29,604 bases of DNA from a virus. A program made the position numbers and the translations under genes. The notes under the pieces were generated by a model that was given only the letters and a program-made list of their open reading frames with translations, had not been told where the DNA came from and ran no database searches. Below, piece by piece: positions 5,834 through 11,714 of this stretch (position 1 is the stretch's first letter; the number at the start of each line of letters is the position of its first letter). The DNA lies in the IMG/VR virus record IMGVR_UViG_3300043446_001205, positions 1-29,604 of that record. One strand, given 5' to 3'.

Positions 5834-5881
5834 CCTTCTTAAACTTGACAAGCGCAGCTTTTGCGGGTCGGGAATTTTGTG

Positions 5882-5902
5882 GAGCAGTTTTAGGACGTGC
5901 TC
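5882..5902. repeat. GAGCA/TGCTC hairpin, copy 2
   Basis: GAGCA (5882-5886) and TGCTC (5898-5902), loop starting GTTTT, followed by AGG as in the other copies. About 20 bp after the stop of the 152-residue gene. Confidence 0.55.
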
Positions 5903-5922
5903 AGGTCCTTTTGGATAGCCCC

Positions 5923-6381
5923 CTATCGCAAACTTCTTACATCATCCACTTCTACATTATCAATATCAATATCATGTGACCATGAATTTATTTCAACATT
6001 TAGGTCAACGCTATTGATATCAAAGTCAGCAAGTTCTGAAAGTGGAATTGAAATTGTTCCTGAAAATGTGGCGGTCCCTTCAAATTCAATTTCCTTGGTT
6101 GGATTGAATCCAAAGATATCACATAGTTCAGAGACAATATCTTCTGAATCCATTTCTAAATAATCAGCCAGTCTATTTTCTACCTGAGTAACTTTAGAAG
6201 AGTACTCGTCCAGCCTTTTAGATTTGCGACGGCCTTGTTCAAGTTCCCATTCAAGGTCTACAACTTTGATAGTTGGGTACTGAACCGTTTGGTCCGTTGC
6301 ATCCAAATCAATAACCTTATAGGTTACTAATTGATTAGGATTATAGTGGACTGGGGCCTCTATAGTGTTAGTCGTTTCCAT
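5923..6381 (-). CDS. Hypothetical 152-residue protein
   Basis: ATG at 6379-6381 has GGAAAGG 9 nt upstream and overlaps the preceding gene by 14 bp. The C-terminal third is rich in Asp, Ile and Val in an alternating beta-strand pattern (S-V-D-L-N-V-E-I-N, I-D-I-D-N-V-E-V). The middle is helical and acidic. No family recognised. Followed within 10 bp by a conserved TGAGCA/TGCTCA-type hairpin. Confidence 0.8.
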   Translation of the reverse strand: METTNTIEAPVHYNPNQLVTYKVIDLDATDQTVQYPTIKVVDLEWELEQGRRKSKRLDEYSSKVTQVENRLADYLEMDSEDIVSELCDIFGFNPTKEIEFEGTATFSGTISIPLSELADFDINSVDLNVEINSWSHDIDIDNVEVDDVRSLR

Positions 6382-6643
6382 TTGTGATATCCTTTCCTAA
6401 TTCATCAAATTCTTTGATAGTATCTACCATATCATTTATTTCTTGTTCTGTCAATAATACATGAGTAACAAGAGTAGTAGTCATAGATGAAAGAGCGGCT
6501 GAGTATTGAAACATAGCCGTAGCAAATTCGTCACTTGACATGCTATCTTTATTTTGATAAATGGCACGAGCCATATCCATTATGATTTCATCATAGACCG
6601 CTTCTTGTGTTGCGTTTTGTAGTTCTAGCATTGTTGCTATCAT
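6368..6643 (-). CDS. Hypothetical helical protein, 91 residues
   Basis: Starts M-I-A-T-M-L-E-L with AAAGGA 6-7 nt upstream. Predicted wholly helical, acidic, with a Met/Thr-rich middle (S-S-M-T-T-T-L-V-T). First gene of a two-gene unit whose promoter (6674-6702) has a perfect CRP-like palindrome upstream (6723-6738). Function unknown. Confidence 0.8.
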   Translation of the reverse strand: MIATMLELQNATQEAVYDEIIMDMARAIYQNKDSMSSDEFATAMFQYSAALSSMTTTLVTHVLLTEQEINDMVDTIKEFDELGKDITNGND

Positions 6644-6673
6644 GGGGGTTTCCTTTCTTTTGGTTATTTACTA

Positions 6674-6702
6674 AGTCTAGCAGAAATCAGGGAAAAATAC
6701 AA
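6674..6702 (-). promoter_or_regulatory. Promoter of the 91/152-residue gene pair
   Basis: TTGTAT, 17 bp, extended TGC-TAGACT; TTTACGGCGGG directly upstream. Confidence 0.65.
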
Positions 6703-6722
6703 ATCCCGCCGTAAACCAGCTC

Positions 6723-6738
6723 TGTGATCCTAGTCACA
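6723..6738. promoter_or_regulatory. CRP/GlxR-like palindrome 3 (perfect)
   Basis: TGTGA-TCCTAG-TCACA, centre about 63 bp upstream of the predicted start of the 91/152-residue transcript. Confidence 0.75.
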
Positions 6739-6763
6739 TTTTCTCGGGGGCAAAAATTGGAGG

Positions 6764-6786
6764 TGAGCAGTTTTTTATCATGCTCA
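6764..6786. repeat. TGAGCA/TGCTCA hairpin, copy 3
   Basis: TGAGCA (6764-6769), loop starting GTTTTTT, TGCTCA (6781-6786). About 25 bp after the stop of the 55-residue gene. Confidence 0.6.
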
Positions 6787-6810
6787 GGATATTGCGTTGA
6801 CGCCGCAATT

Positions 6811-6978
6811 TTAGTATGTTTTTACCATAGCAAAACGCTGTTGTCCATTTGCTAAGCGTAGCATTACACGAGTTACATTTTTACTTTGTGGAACAAACTT
6901 TTCAATTCGTCCTGTAACACCTGTTTTAGAAGTAGTGAATAAATCTCCTACTTGATAAGTGTATCCGCCTAATGTCAT
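6811..6978 (-). CDS. Small KOW/SH3-like protein, 55 residues
   Basis: Opens M-T-L-G-G-Y-T-Y-Q-V-G-D-L-F-T and continues V-T-G-R-I-E-K-F-V-P. This matches the protein at 7589-7753 (Y-K-V-G-D-T-Y-T-S, V-T-G-V-I-K-E-I-V-P) over nearly its whole length, so the two are paralogues. A V-G-D start, five short beta strands and basic residues suggest a KOW/SH3-like barrel, possibly nucleic-acid binding; this is inference. AGAAAGGA lies 8 nt upstream. It shares a transcript with 7043-7465, because no promoter lies between them. Confidence 0.8.
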   Translation of the reverse strand: MTLGGYTYQVGDLFTTSKTGVTGRIEKFVPQSKNVTRVMLRLANGQQRFAMVKTY

Positions 6979-7008
6979 TTGTTTTTCCTTTCTGTTGGGG
7001 TGTTGTGT

Positions 7009-7031
7009 TGAGCAGTTTTATTTCATGCTCA
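7009..7031. repeat. TGAGCA/TGCTCA hairpin, copy 4
   Basis: TGAGCA (7009-7014), loop GTTTTATTTCA, TGCTCA (7026-7031). Between the 140- and 55-residue genes with no promoter after it, so it cannot be a complete terminator if the second gene is expressed. Confidence 0.6.
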
Positions 7032-7042
7032 GGAAAATAGTT

Positions 7043-7465
7043 TTACAAGTATCTTGCGATAGCGTTGTAAGTAGAAGTAGAAACTACTTCCTCATCTGTC
7101 ATCTTGAGAATACGAATAGCGTTCTCAATTTCATCTTTCTGCTCACGATACTGCCACTCATGAATAGACACATAGTCTTTCTTTGGTTCATCAGGTAGTT
7201 CAATAGCATTTTTAGGTAGCGAGAAAGATACTTGGATTTCGCCATTGTATCTTGTATGAGCAGACAAGTCCTCTGCCTTGTTGATAGCACCCATAGCAAT
7301 TTTAGCAACTTCTTTATTCCATGCCTTTACTGCCTTGTCGTGCTTAGCCTCATTTGCCTCTTGTGAAGCAAAGTCTTTATTTAGTTTATCAAGTGCGCTT
7401 TCTAGTGCCTTGATTACTTTAGTTGTAGCGATTTTTACATTTATCGCTTTGCCATTTCTAGCCAT
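7043..7465 (-). CDS. Lys/Ala-rich helical protein, 140 residues
   Basis: The N-terminal 70 residues are Lys- and Ala-rich helix (A-L-D-K-L-N-K-D-F-A-S, K-A-V-K-A-W-N-K-E-V-A); then a short beta segment (G-E-I-Q-V-S-F-S-L-P) and a final helix. AGAAAGG lies about 10 nt before ATG. Own promoter at 7507-7535. Followed by a TGAGCA/TGCTCA hairpin and then the 55-residue gene. No family recognised. Confidence 0.8.
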   Translation of the reverse strand: MARNGKAINVKIATTKVIKALESALDKLNKDFASQEANEAKHDKAVKAWNKEVAKIAMGAINKAEDLSAHTRYNGEIQVSFSLPKNAIELPDEPKKDYVSIHEWQYREQKDEIENAIRILKMTDEEVVSTSTYNAIARYL

Positions 7466-7506
7466 TTTTGTATTGCCTTTCTGTTTGGTGTTTTGTGGGG
7501 GTATCT

Positions 7507-7535
7507 ATCCTAGCATTTCTAGGTAGAAAAATCAA
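7507..7535 (-). promoter_or_regulatory. Promoter of the 140/55-residue gene pair
   Basis: TTGATT, 17 bp, extended TGC-TAGGAT. The hairpin 7537-7562 abuts the -35. Confidence 0.65.
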
Positions 7536-7536
7536 G

Positions 7537-7562
7537 TGAGCAGTTTAGCCTTGACTTGCTCA
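7537..7562. repeat. TGAGCA/TGCTCA hairpin, copy 5
   Basis: TGAGCA (7537-7542) and TGCTCA (7557-7562), loop starting GTTT, followed by GG. About 27 bp after the stop of the 54-residue gene. Confidence 0.6.
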
Positions 7563-7588
7563 GGTCAGGTTAGCGTTTGCTAAAGTGA

Positions 7589-7753
7589 TTACTTGTTTTT
7601 CCAAGTTGTCCAGCGAGTTGCGCCATTGACATCAAGTTTCACACGAACAGTATTCTTATCTGTTGGCACGATTTCCTTGATAACGCCTGTCACCTTTGAC
7701 TTCTGTGAAGTGTAGGTGTCGCCCACCTTGTAGGTTGCTACTGATACTGACAT
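7589..7753 (-). CDS. Small KOW/SH3-like protein, 54 residues
   Basis: Paralogue of the 6811-6978 product (shared V-G-D, T-S-x-K, V-T-G-x-I, V-P-x-x-K-N, R-V-x-L). The C-terminus is aromatic and basic (T-R-W-T-T-W-K-N-K). Probably a small beta-barrel that binds nucleic acid or a protein partner, by composition only. The promoter (7787-7815) has a near-perfect CRP-like box upstream. A hairpin (7537-7562) follows the stop. Confidence 0.8.
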   Translation of the reverse strand: MSVSVATYKVGDTYTSQKSKVTGVIKEIVPTDKNTVRVKLDVNGATRWTTWKNK

Positions 7754-7786
7754 TATTTTCTCCTTTGTTAGTTGGTTATGGTATTT

Positions 7787-7815
7787 ATTATTTCATTTAT
7801 TTTTGGCTTTGTCAA
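7787..7815 (-). promoter_or_regulatory. Promoter of the 54-residue KOW-like gene
   Basis: TTGACA, 17 bp, extended TGA-AATAAT. Confidence 0.6.
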
Positions 7816-7829
7816 GTTATTTTCCCTAA

Positions 7830-7850
7830 AAATCTCACATTTTGAGATTT
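7830..7850 (-). terminator. Terminator-like hairpin
   Basis: AAATCTCA (7830-7837), loop CATTT, TGAGATTT (7843-7850). Read on the minus strand the stem is followed by a T-run, so it could end the 20-residue peptide transcript. AT-rich and therefore weak. Confidence 0.5.
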
Positions 7851-7865
7851 GTGAGGTAAATCACT
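7850..7865. promoter_or_regulatory. CRP/GlxR-like box 4 (one mismatch)
   Basis: TGTGA-GGTAAA-TCACT; shares a 15-mer with boxes 1 and 11. Provides the TGA stop of the 20-residue peptide. Centre about 78 bp upstream of the predicted start of the 54-residue gene's mRNA. Confidence 0.6.
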
Positions 7866-7923
7866 CATGACCCATGCCCATGAACATTATGAACATGATA
7901 ACTAATAAGATTATTATTTCCAT
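7861..7923 (-). CDS. 20-residue hydrophobic micropeptide
   Basis: ATG at 7921-7923 preceded by AGAAAGGGCAAT, the standard ribosome-binding site of this region, and by a full promoter (7946-7974: TTGCCA, 17 bp, TAAAAT). The peptide is a run of Ile, Leu, Val, Met and Phe ending G-H-E, so it could form one membrane helix. The TGA stop is made by the CRP-like palindrome at 7850-7865. Too short for most gene callers, but the expression signals are complete. Confidence 0.6.
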   Translation of the reverse strand: MEIIILLVIMFIMFMGMGHE

Positions 7924-7945
7924 ATTGCCCTTTCTGTTGCCTTTC

Positions 7946-7974
7946 ATTTTATCATTTTTAGGGGTATTTGGCAA
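7946..7974 (-). promoter_or_regulatory. Promoter of the 20-residue micropeptide
   Basis: TTGCCA, 17 bp, extended TGA-TAAAAT. Confidence 0.6.
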
Positions 7975-7987
7975 GTCCCCTAGATCT

Positions 7988-8707
7988 CTACTTCTTTTTA
8001 GCAGAGAAAACTATATTAGCCTTATTATCTATACACAATCCACAAGATACACAAGCAGAGCCATTTGTAGAGATAAGTGGAATAGCCTTTTTATTTTCAG
8101 GACACTTTGCACCTACCTTGCCAATCATGGCTTTTAGGTCTGCCTGCCCAATTGCGAAGGTATCTGCAAGGTACGCTAACTTAATTCCTGTATCCTTATT
8201 AAGATTAATAGCAATCTCTTTATTGTCTTTATCTGTAGAATAATATAAAGATAAATTATCTATACCGTTTAGAATTTCAGCAGCGGCAGCTACACGTGTA
8301 TATACCCAAAATTTTATATCAAAATTATTTCTAATAACATTGCGCCATGCATGTGTATAAGTATCATTAAAGAAATCGCCATCCCAGTGGATACGGAATA
8401 GCATTGCAGCGTCACGCTTTTCACAATCTGTTCTAAAATCATTAATCATATCCTGCAGCAGATTTTCCATAGTCTCCTGGTCTGCGTCTTTTAATAATTC
8501 CCAGTTATGAAGCAGGACAGCCTTTACTCCTTTGTATACTCTCTCAAGTTTTCCTGCGTAGCAAACACTCTCACAAGTGTTAGTGGCACCAGGGCACGAG
8601 TAAGCCTTGCCAGCAGGTAATCCAAAAGTGTTGGCAATTGTTGGGGTTTTTCCATTTGGGGAGACAGCATTAGTCACCTTTCTATCCATAGAGCGTTTTA
8701 GTTTCAT
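7988..8707 (-). CDS. GP88-family cysteine-rich phage protein
   Basis: 239 residues. The N-terminal motif N-T-F-G-L-P-A-G followed by S-C-P-G-A-T-x-x-C-x-x-x-C-Y-A (C38, C44, C48) and the C-terminal A-C-V-S-C-G-L-C (C219, C222, C225) match the gene-product-88 family common in actinobacteriophages. Two three-Cys clusters suggest a metal or Fe-S site; the reaction is unknown. GAGAGGA lies 8 nt upstream. It has a promoter at 8735-8763 and is preceded closely by a 47-residue basic gene; the AT-rich terminator at 7830-7850 lies downstream. Confidence 0.85.
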   Translation of the reverse strand: MKLKRSMDRKVTNAVSPNGKTPTIANTFGLPAGKAYSCPGATNTCESVCYAGKLERVYKGVKAVLLHNWELLKDADQETMENLLQDMINDFRTDCEKRDAAMLFRIHWDGDFFNDTYTHAWRNVIRNNFDIKFWVYTRVAAAAEILNGIDNLSLYYSTDKDNKEIAINLNKDTGIKLAYLADTFAIGQADLKAMIGKVGAKCPENKKAIPLISTNGSACVSCGLCIDNKANIVFSAKKK

Positions 8708-8720
8708 TGGGGGTCCTCTC

Positions 8721-8864
8721 TTATTCCTTAGACAAGTCTAACATTTTTCTAGTATTTTGTCTAGTCCTTTTGTATTTCTTTTTATTTTGAATTGGGGAAG
8801 CAGCATTAGATCGCCGTAATTCCATTAGGCGTCGTAACTCTTCTTTAGTCTTCCTTAGTTTCAT
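8721..8864 (-). CDS. 47-residue Lys/Arg-rich protein, leaderless
   Basis: ATG at 8862-8864 has no ribosome-binding site but lies exactly six bases after a TAATAT -10 with a TTGTAT -35 at 17 bp (8871-8899), so the mRNA should be leaderless. About a third of residues are Lys or Arg (M-K-L-R-K-T-K-E-E-L-R-R-L), compatible with nucleic-acid binding. It ends 13 bp before the GP88 gene, so both may be cotranscribed. No family recognised. Confidence 0.65.
   Translation of the reverse strand: MKLRKTKEELRRLMELRRSNAASPIQNKKKYKRTRQNTRKMLDLSKE
8735..8763 (-). promoter_or_regulatory. Promoter of the GP88-family gene
   Basis: TAGACA, 17 bp, extended TGT-TAGACT, inside the end of the 47-residue gene. Confidence 0.55.
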
Positions 8865-8870
8865 ATAATA

Positions 8871-8899
8871 ATATTAGCAGAAATAAAATAAAAATACAA
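8871..8899 (-). promoter_or_regulatory. Promoter of the leaderless 47-residue gene
   Basis: TTGTAT, 17 bp, extended TGC-TAATAT, then six bases to ATG. Confidence 0.65.
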
Positions 8900-8944
8900 A
8901 TTTGGGGAGGTTCTACATAATTCGTAACAAAACGGACATTTCAG

Positions 8945-8957
8945 GCGCCTCGGGCGC
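8945..8957 (-). terminator. Short GC hairpin after the 74-residue gene
   Basis: GCGCC (8945-8949), loop TCG, GGCGC (8953-8957), starting two bases after the stop. No T-run on the minus strand. The CCCGAG in it recurs near other unit ends (10776-10781, 12656-12662 reversed forms). Confidence 0.4.
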
Positions 8958-8959
8958 TT

Positions 8960-9184
8960 TTAGCTCATGATAAAGAATTTGAAAATTGTATCATCAGAAA
9001 ATTCTTGAATTTCTTTTTCACCAAATTCATTTTCATAGGTGATAACAATTCCATCTTTAGTTGGAGACAATTCAAGAACTTGAACAACCTCATCATTTAT
9101 TTCAATGAGATCATCTTCCATTAGTTGGTCTGCTGATAGATTATCTACATACAAATAGTCCATGCCAATTATTGTATCAGTCAT
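8960..9184 (-). CDS. Hypothetical acidic protein, 74 residues
   Basis: ATG overlaps the upstream stop as ATGA. Very acidic, beta-rich (D-L-I-E-I-N-D-E-V-V-Q-V-L-E-L), resembling small phage proteins with an SH3-like D-x-I-x-I-N-D-E-V pattern; no named family. Last gene of a four-gene unit; a short GCGCC/GGCGC hairpin (8945-8957) follows the stop directly. Confidence 0.8.
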   Translation of the reverse strand: MTDTIIGMDYLYVDNLSADQLMEDDLIEINDEVVQVLELSPTKDGIVITYENEFGEKEIQEFSDDTIFKFFIMS

Positions 9185-9390
9185 TTTACAGACACCTCTC
9201 CATTACGATAAAAAGTTTTTGTATACATTTTACCTGTTGGGTCAGATAAATTATAAGTTGCGTATTCTTTAGCATCACCAAAGTCAGCGCATTTATTCCA
9301 AGCATCTACCGCAGTCATCATGTCTGATACTCGCAGGGTATTTACTAATTCTCCGTCATACGAAGTAGTTATAGCATAAGTGTATTCCAT
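9181..9390 (-). CDS. Hypothetical 69-residue protein
   Basis: The start at 9390 (M-E-Y-T-Y-A-I-T-T-S) is preferred to an upstream frame at 9423: it follows the previous stop as TAAAATG and has GAGAGGA 9 nt upstream. The product is beta-rich with Y-D-G-E-L and R-N-G-E-V turns. Overlaps the next gene by 4 bp. No family recognised. Confidence 0.8.
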   Translation of the reverse strand: MEYTYAITTSYDGELVNTLRVSDMMTAVDAWNKCADFGDAKEYATYNLSDPTGKMYTKTFYRNGEVSVK

Positions 9391-9391
9391 T

Positions 9392-9673
9392 TTAGTATTC
9401 CTCTCTTTCAATAATCCACGCATCTAGGTGGTGTTGTTCAATAATAGCCCACGCAGGAGCAGTAGTCAAACCCTTATAGGTAATTCCTTCAGGCATAGGA
9501 ATATCTAAATCCCAAAGTCCAGCATCATTGACCGCATCTATGGCTTCAACGCAAGGCGCAACCATAGAACGGGGAACGGGTGGGTAGTGATTAGCAGATA
9601 GGTGTATCGCTATCTGACTTTCAATATCTAAATTATCCGCAAGGGCTAAATCATTAGCAAAGATACTTCCCAT
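9392..9673 (-). CDS. Hypothetical 93-residue protein
   Basis: Starts M-G-S-I-F-A-N-D-L two bases after the previous stop, with no clear ribosome-binding site, so it is probably translationally coupled. The segment A-N-H-Y-P-P-V-P and the final A-W-I-I-E-R-E-E-Y are distinctive; the pattern of a Pro-Pro-Val-Pro turn after a helix is seen in unnamed phage proteins. Function unknown. Confidence 0.8.
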   Translation of the reverse strand: MGSIFANDLALADNLDIESQIAIHLSANHYPPVPRSMVAPCVEAIDAVNDAGLWDLDIPMPEGITYKGLTTAPAWAIIEQHHLDAWIIEREEY

Positions 9674-9675
9674 TA

Positions 9676-9891
9676 TTATAGTGCCTCCATACTTGCGAAT
9701 AGTTCAGGCTCAGATAGCAATCCATTATCATAGATTACATCTCCGTCCTCATCAAGAATTAGTCCATAAGGATTACAATCGCAAGACTCAAAATCAAAGT
9801 CCTCTCCTTGTGTCCATACATGATTACCTTTACCGCCACACATTTCGCATGAAGCAATCTGACGGAGTGCGTATTCTAGTTTTTCTGTCAT
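9676..9891 (-). CDS. Small zinc protein, CxxC-x18-CxC
   Basis: 71 residues. C15-E-M-C18-G-G-K-G followed by C37-D-C39: a DnaJ-like C-x-x-C-x-G-x-G knuckle paired with C-x-C. The 38-residue protein at 13328-13444 has the same C-x2-C-x18-C-x-C spacing. AGAAAGGA lies about 8 nt upstream; first gene of a four-gene unit with promoter 9918-9946. Zinc binding is inferred; partner unknown. Confidence 0.8.
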   Translation of the reverse strand: MTEKLEYALRQIASCEMCGGKGNHVWTQGEDFDFESCDCNPYGLILDEDGDVIYDNGLLSEPELFASMEAL

Positions 9892-9917
9892 TTTATTTCC
9901 TTTCTTTCAATATTGAA

Positions 9918-9946
9918 ATCCTATCAGATAGGGGTGACAAAATCAA
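9918..9946 (-). promoter_or_regulatory. Promoter of the four-gene unit 9891-8960
   Basis: TTGATT, 17 bp, extended TGA-TAGGAT. GGCGTGTC and an AAAACGGACA-type motif lie just upstream; no CRP-like box. Confidence 0.65.
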
Positions 9947-9981
9947 ATCTGACACGCCCTGTCCAATATGTCCGTTTTGTC

Positions 9982-10479
9982 CTACCATGAGGACTGATAG
10001 TAGAATGATAGACTTTCAAAGTCAGGTCTATCAATAATAGGCTGTAATTGTTTTATGGTATCCATTAGGTCATGCCAATACCATTCATCAATATCAGTAC
10101 CGCCAAAGAAAAATCCTTCTCTAGGTGGCAAGATATTAGGGTCTTTATTGGTAATCGCTAGAGTACAGTCATTTACCAATTGTTTTAGGTGCTTATGCGC
10201 TACATAGTACTCACCGCAGTCATCTTCACCACGCTGTACAGTATTCACAAACCAATTGTGTATCTGATTACACTTGCGCCAATAGGCTACATTTACAGAT
10301 ACATCTACACCATAGATACTTTCTTTATCTACAAGAGTATCAACACCAGCAGCATTTACTACATCAGTCCATTGTGTAGCGGTAGCCTCAGAATATTTAG
10401 TATCGCTATCACGATCAAGTTTATCCCATTCAATTTTATTTATGTGCTTACGAGCACTAAGATACATATCTAATCCCAT
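9982..10479 (-). CDS. Conserved phage protein with M-G-L-D-M-Y-L start
   Basis: 165 residues. The opening M-G-L-D-M-Y-L and the internal V-A-Y-W-R-K-C-N-Q-I-H-N-W-F-V are typical of a phage/plasmid family of unknown role that I recognise by pattern only. Later E-D-D-C-G-E-Y and D-E-W-Y-W-H-D segments add conserved-looking aromatic and acidic residues. It follows the 48-residue gene as TAAAATG with AGAAAGGA just inside that gene. Confidence 0.85.
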   Translation of the reverse strand: MGLDMYLSARKHINKIEWDKLDRDSDTKYSEATATQWTDVVNAAGVDTLVDKESIYGVDVSVNVAYWRKCNQIHNWFVNTVQRGEDDCGEYYVAHKHLKQLVNDCTLAITNKDPNILPPREGFFFGGTDIDEWYWHDLMDTIKQLQPIIDRPDFESLSFYYQSSW

Positions 10480-10480
10480 T

Positions 10481-10627
10481 TTAGTTTAGTGTCCTTTCTA
10501 GGTCTTTCAATTGTTTATCTGTAAGTATTACACTTAGCATACCAAAAGCATAAGCATAGTGGTAGCCTTCAATAGATTTAGTTTTAGAATAATCTAAAAT
10601 TTTATTCAAGATTTCTTGTCTATCCAT
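10481..10627 (-). CDS. Hypothetical 48-residue protein
   Basis: ATG at 10625-10627 preceded by GAAAGGACAG, with its own promoter (10658-10686) and a perfect CRP-like palindrome (10706-10721) upstream. Sequence M-D-R-Q-E-I-L-N-K-I-L, then G-Y-H-Y-A-Y-A-F-G-M-L. Helical. Its 3' end contains the ribosome-binding site of the next gene. No family recognised. Confidence 0.75.
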   Translation of the reverse strand: MDRQEILNKILDYSKTKSIEGYHYAYAFGMLSVILTDKQLKDLERTLN

Positions 10628-10657
10628 TTTTATCTGTCCTTTCATTTTCAGGCTTCT

Positions 10658-10686
10658 AGCCTATCATTTTCTACTGACAAATTCAA
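10658..10686 (-). promoter_or_regulatory. Promoter of the 48/165-residue gene pair
   Basis: TTGAAT, 17 bp, extended TGA-TAGGCT, with GGCGTGTC upstream. Confidence 0.6.
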
Positions 10687-10705
10687 ATCAGACACGCCAG
10701 CTTTT

Positions 10706-10721
10706 TGTGAGAAAAATCACA
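10706..10721. promoter_or_regulatory. CRP/GlxR-like palindrome 5 (perfect)
   Basis: TGTGA-GAAAAA-TCACA, centre about 62 bp upstream of the predicted start of the 48/165-residue transcript. Confidence 0.75.
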
Positions 10722-10750
10722 AAGCCCGTAAAGTGTGACGTAATTAACAC

Positions 10751-10772
10751 TGTGGATAAACCTGTGGAAAAC
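10751..10772 (-). promoter_or_regulatory. DnaA-type double box
   Basis: A perfect TGTGGATAA (10751-10759) and a one-mismatch TGTGGAAAA (10763-10771). The 22 bases match the double box at 384-405 (other strand) with one difference. Confidence 0.6.
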
Positions 10773-10800
10773 CCCTCGGGCCCCATTAGTTGAAATTTCA

Positions 10801-10821
10801 AGCAGTTTTGAATCATGCTCA
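10801..10821. repeat. Degenerate AGCA/TGCT hairpin, copy 6
   Basis: AGCAGTTTT and TGCTCAGG are conserved, but the G of GAGCA is A, leaving a 4-bp stem. Follows the five-gene unit. Confidence 0.45.
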
Positions 10822-10832
10822 GGATCTGAAAA

Positions 10833-10931
10833 CTAAAATCCGTTTTCTTTTATGTCTTGAATTGCTAATCGCACAAGCTGAATTGTTACAACTAACAAAA
10901 TAATTTGAACAATTGTAGTTAGAATTCTCAT
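10833..10931 (-). CDS. 32-residue single-pass membrane micropeptide
   Basis: ATG overlaps the upstream stop as ATGA. After M-R-I-L the sequence is a hydrophobic run (T-I-V-Q-I-I-L-L-V-V-T-I) followed by a charged tail (D-I-K-E-N-G-F), typical of a small transmembrane peptide. Last of five coupled genes; a degenerate copy of the TGAGCA/TGCTCA hairpin (10801-10821) follows the stop by about 12 bp. Confidence 0.65.
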   Translation of the reverse strand: MRILTTIVQIILLVVTIQLVRLAIQDIKENGF

Positions 10932-11119
10932 ACTGGAATTAGTCCTAACTCATCAACACCGCAAGCCTTTTCAAATTTTGCTTTATCAAATCTTTCATTG
11001 TCTGCTTGAAAATATTGAGCAAATTCTTCAACCAAATCTTCAAAAACTGCTGGGTGAATTTCATCAGAAAAACCTTTTAGAATATTTGAAGTTTTTACAT
11101 AGTCTTTTCGTGTCATCAT
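10928..11119 (-). CDS. Hypothetical 63-residue protein
   Basis: M-M-T-R-K-D-Y-V-K-T; helical and acidic in the second half (F-E-D-L-V-E-E-F-A-Q-Y-F). Its ATG overlaps the previous stop as TAATG; the second ATG is an equally possible start. Coupled to the membrane peptide gene downstream. No family recognised. Confidence 0.8.
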   Translation of the reverse strand: MMTRKDYVKTSNILKGFSDEIHPAVFEDLVEEFAQYFQADNERFDKAKFEKACGVDELGLIPV

Positions 11120-11367
11120 TAGGCATTATCTCCTAACAAAATCCATGAATGAGTTGCGCCGTCATTGACACGCTCTAATTCTTCAAGAATTTCTTCTTGT
11201 GTCATTAGTGAAGGTCTGCCTAACAATTCAGTAACGGCAGAAATATTTAGAGCAATAAATTCCTGAGCAGGCAGGTTTCTAATAACACCTAGGAATGGTG
11301 AATGGTCAGCGATACGAGAGACGAAATTTATTCCGTCAGCGGTGAATGGGTAATCTGTGTATGTCAT
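11119..11367 (-). CDS. Hypothetical 82-residue protein
   Basis: The start at 11367 (M-T-Y-T-D-Y-P-F-T-A-D-G) follows the upstream stop as TAAAATG and has AAAAGGA about 8 nt upstream; the frame extends to 11400 but that part lies inside the previous gene. A helical C-terminus (Q-E-E-I-L-E-E-L-E-R-V). No family recognised. Confidence 0.8.
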   Translation of the reverse strand: MTYTDYPFTADGINFVSRIADHSPFLGVIRNLPAQEFIALNISAVTELLGRPSLMTQEEILEELERVNDGATHSWILLGDNA

Positions 11368-11368
11368 T

Positions 11369-11482
11369 TTAGTTCTTTTCCTTTTCTGTTGTTTTGACAA
11401 TTGTAGCGATTTTCTCTAAATTAGTCAAGCGAGTATTTTCTCGCTGACTTTCAACAAGTTTCTTGAATTCGTCAAGTTTCAT
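11369..11482 (-). CDS. 37-residue charged helical peptide
   Basis: ATG shares a base with the upstream stop (TAATG). M-K-L-D-E-F-K-K-L-V then basic helix ending K-E-K-E-K-N. Its coding sequence contains a TTGACT, 17 bp, TACAAT promoter (11400-11428) that could give a second transcript for the three downstream genes. Function unknown. Confidence 0.65.
   Translation of the reverse strand: MKLDEFKKLVESQRENTRLTNLEKIATIVKTTEKEKN
11400..11428 (-). promoter_or_regulatory. Internal promoter in the five-gene unit
   Basis: TTGACT, 17 bp, TACAAT inside the 37-residue gene. Confidence 0.45.
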
Positions 11483-11682
11483 TAGTCATTAGTCCTAACT
11501 GCTAGAGTGCGGTAAGCATAACCGCCATTTTGATTTCTAACTTCAACAAGATACGCCTCAGCGTTTTCATACCATACGCAGGCAGGGTGTTTTTCTGCTG
11601 AGATGATTTCTCCTGTTAGAGTTTTAGAGCGATACATTTTTCCTACAAGTAGGCTTTCAATTGTGTAGATATTTGCTGACAT
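11482..11682 (-). CDS. Beta-rich protein, 66 residues
   Basis: M-S-A-N-I-Y-T-I-E-S-L-L-V-G-K-M-Y with further L-T-G-E-I-I and Y-L-V-E-V strands, suggesting a small SH3-like barrel distantly like the 6811 and 7589 products; this is weak. AGAAAGG lies 10-11 nt upstream. First gene of a five-gene unit controlled by promoter 11715-11743 and the perfect palindrome at 11765-11780. Confidence 0.8.
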   Translation of the reverse strand: MSANIYTIESLLVGKMYRSKTLTGEIISAEKHPACVWYENAEAYLVEVRNQNGGYAYRTLAVRTND

Positions 11683-11714
11683 TAGTTGTCACCTTTCTTT
11701 AGTGTTGATAATTT

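Noticed and set aside
7537-7562. TTGACT in the loop of hairpin copy 5 as a plus-strand promoter
   Set aside because: No -10 lies at 16-18 bp and only antisense DNA follows.
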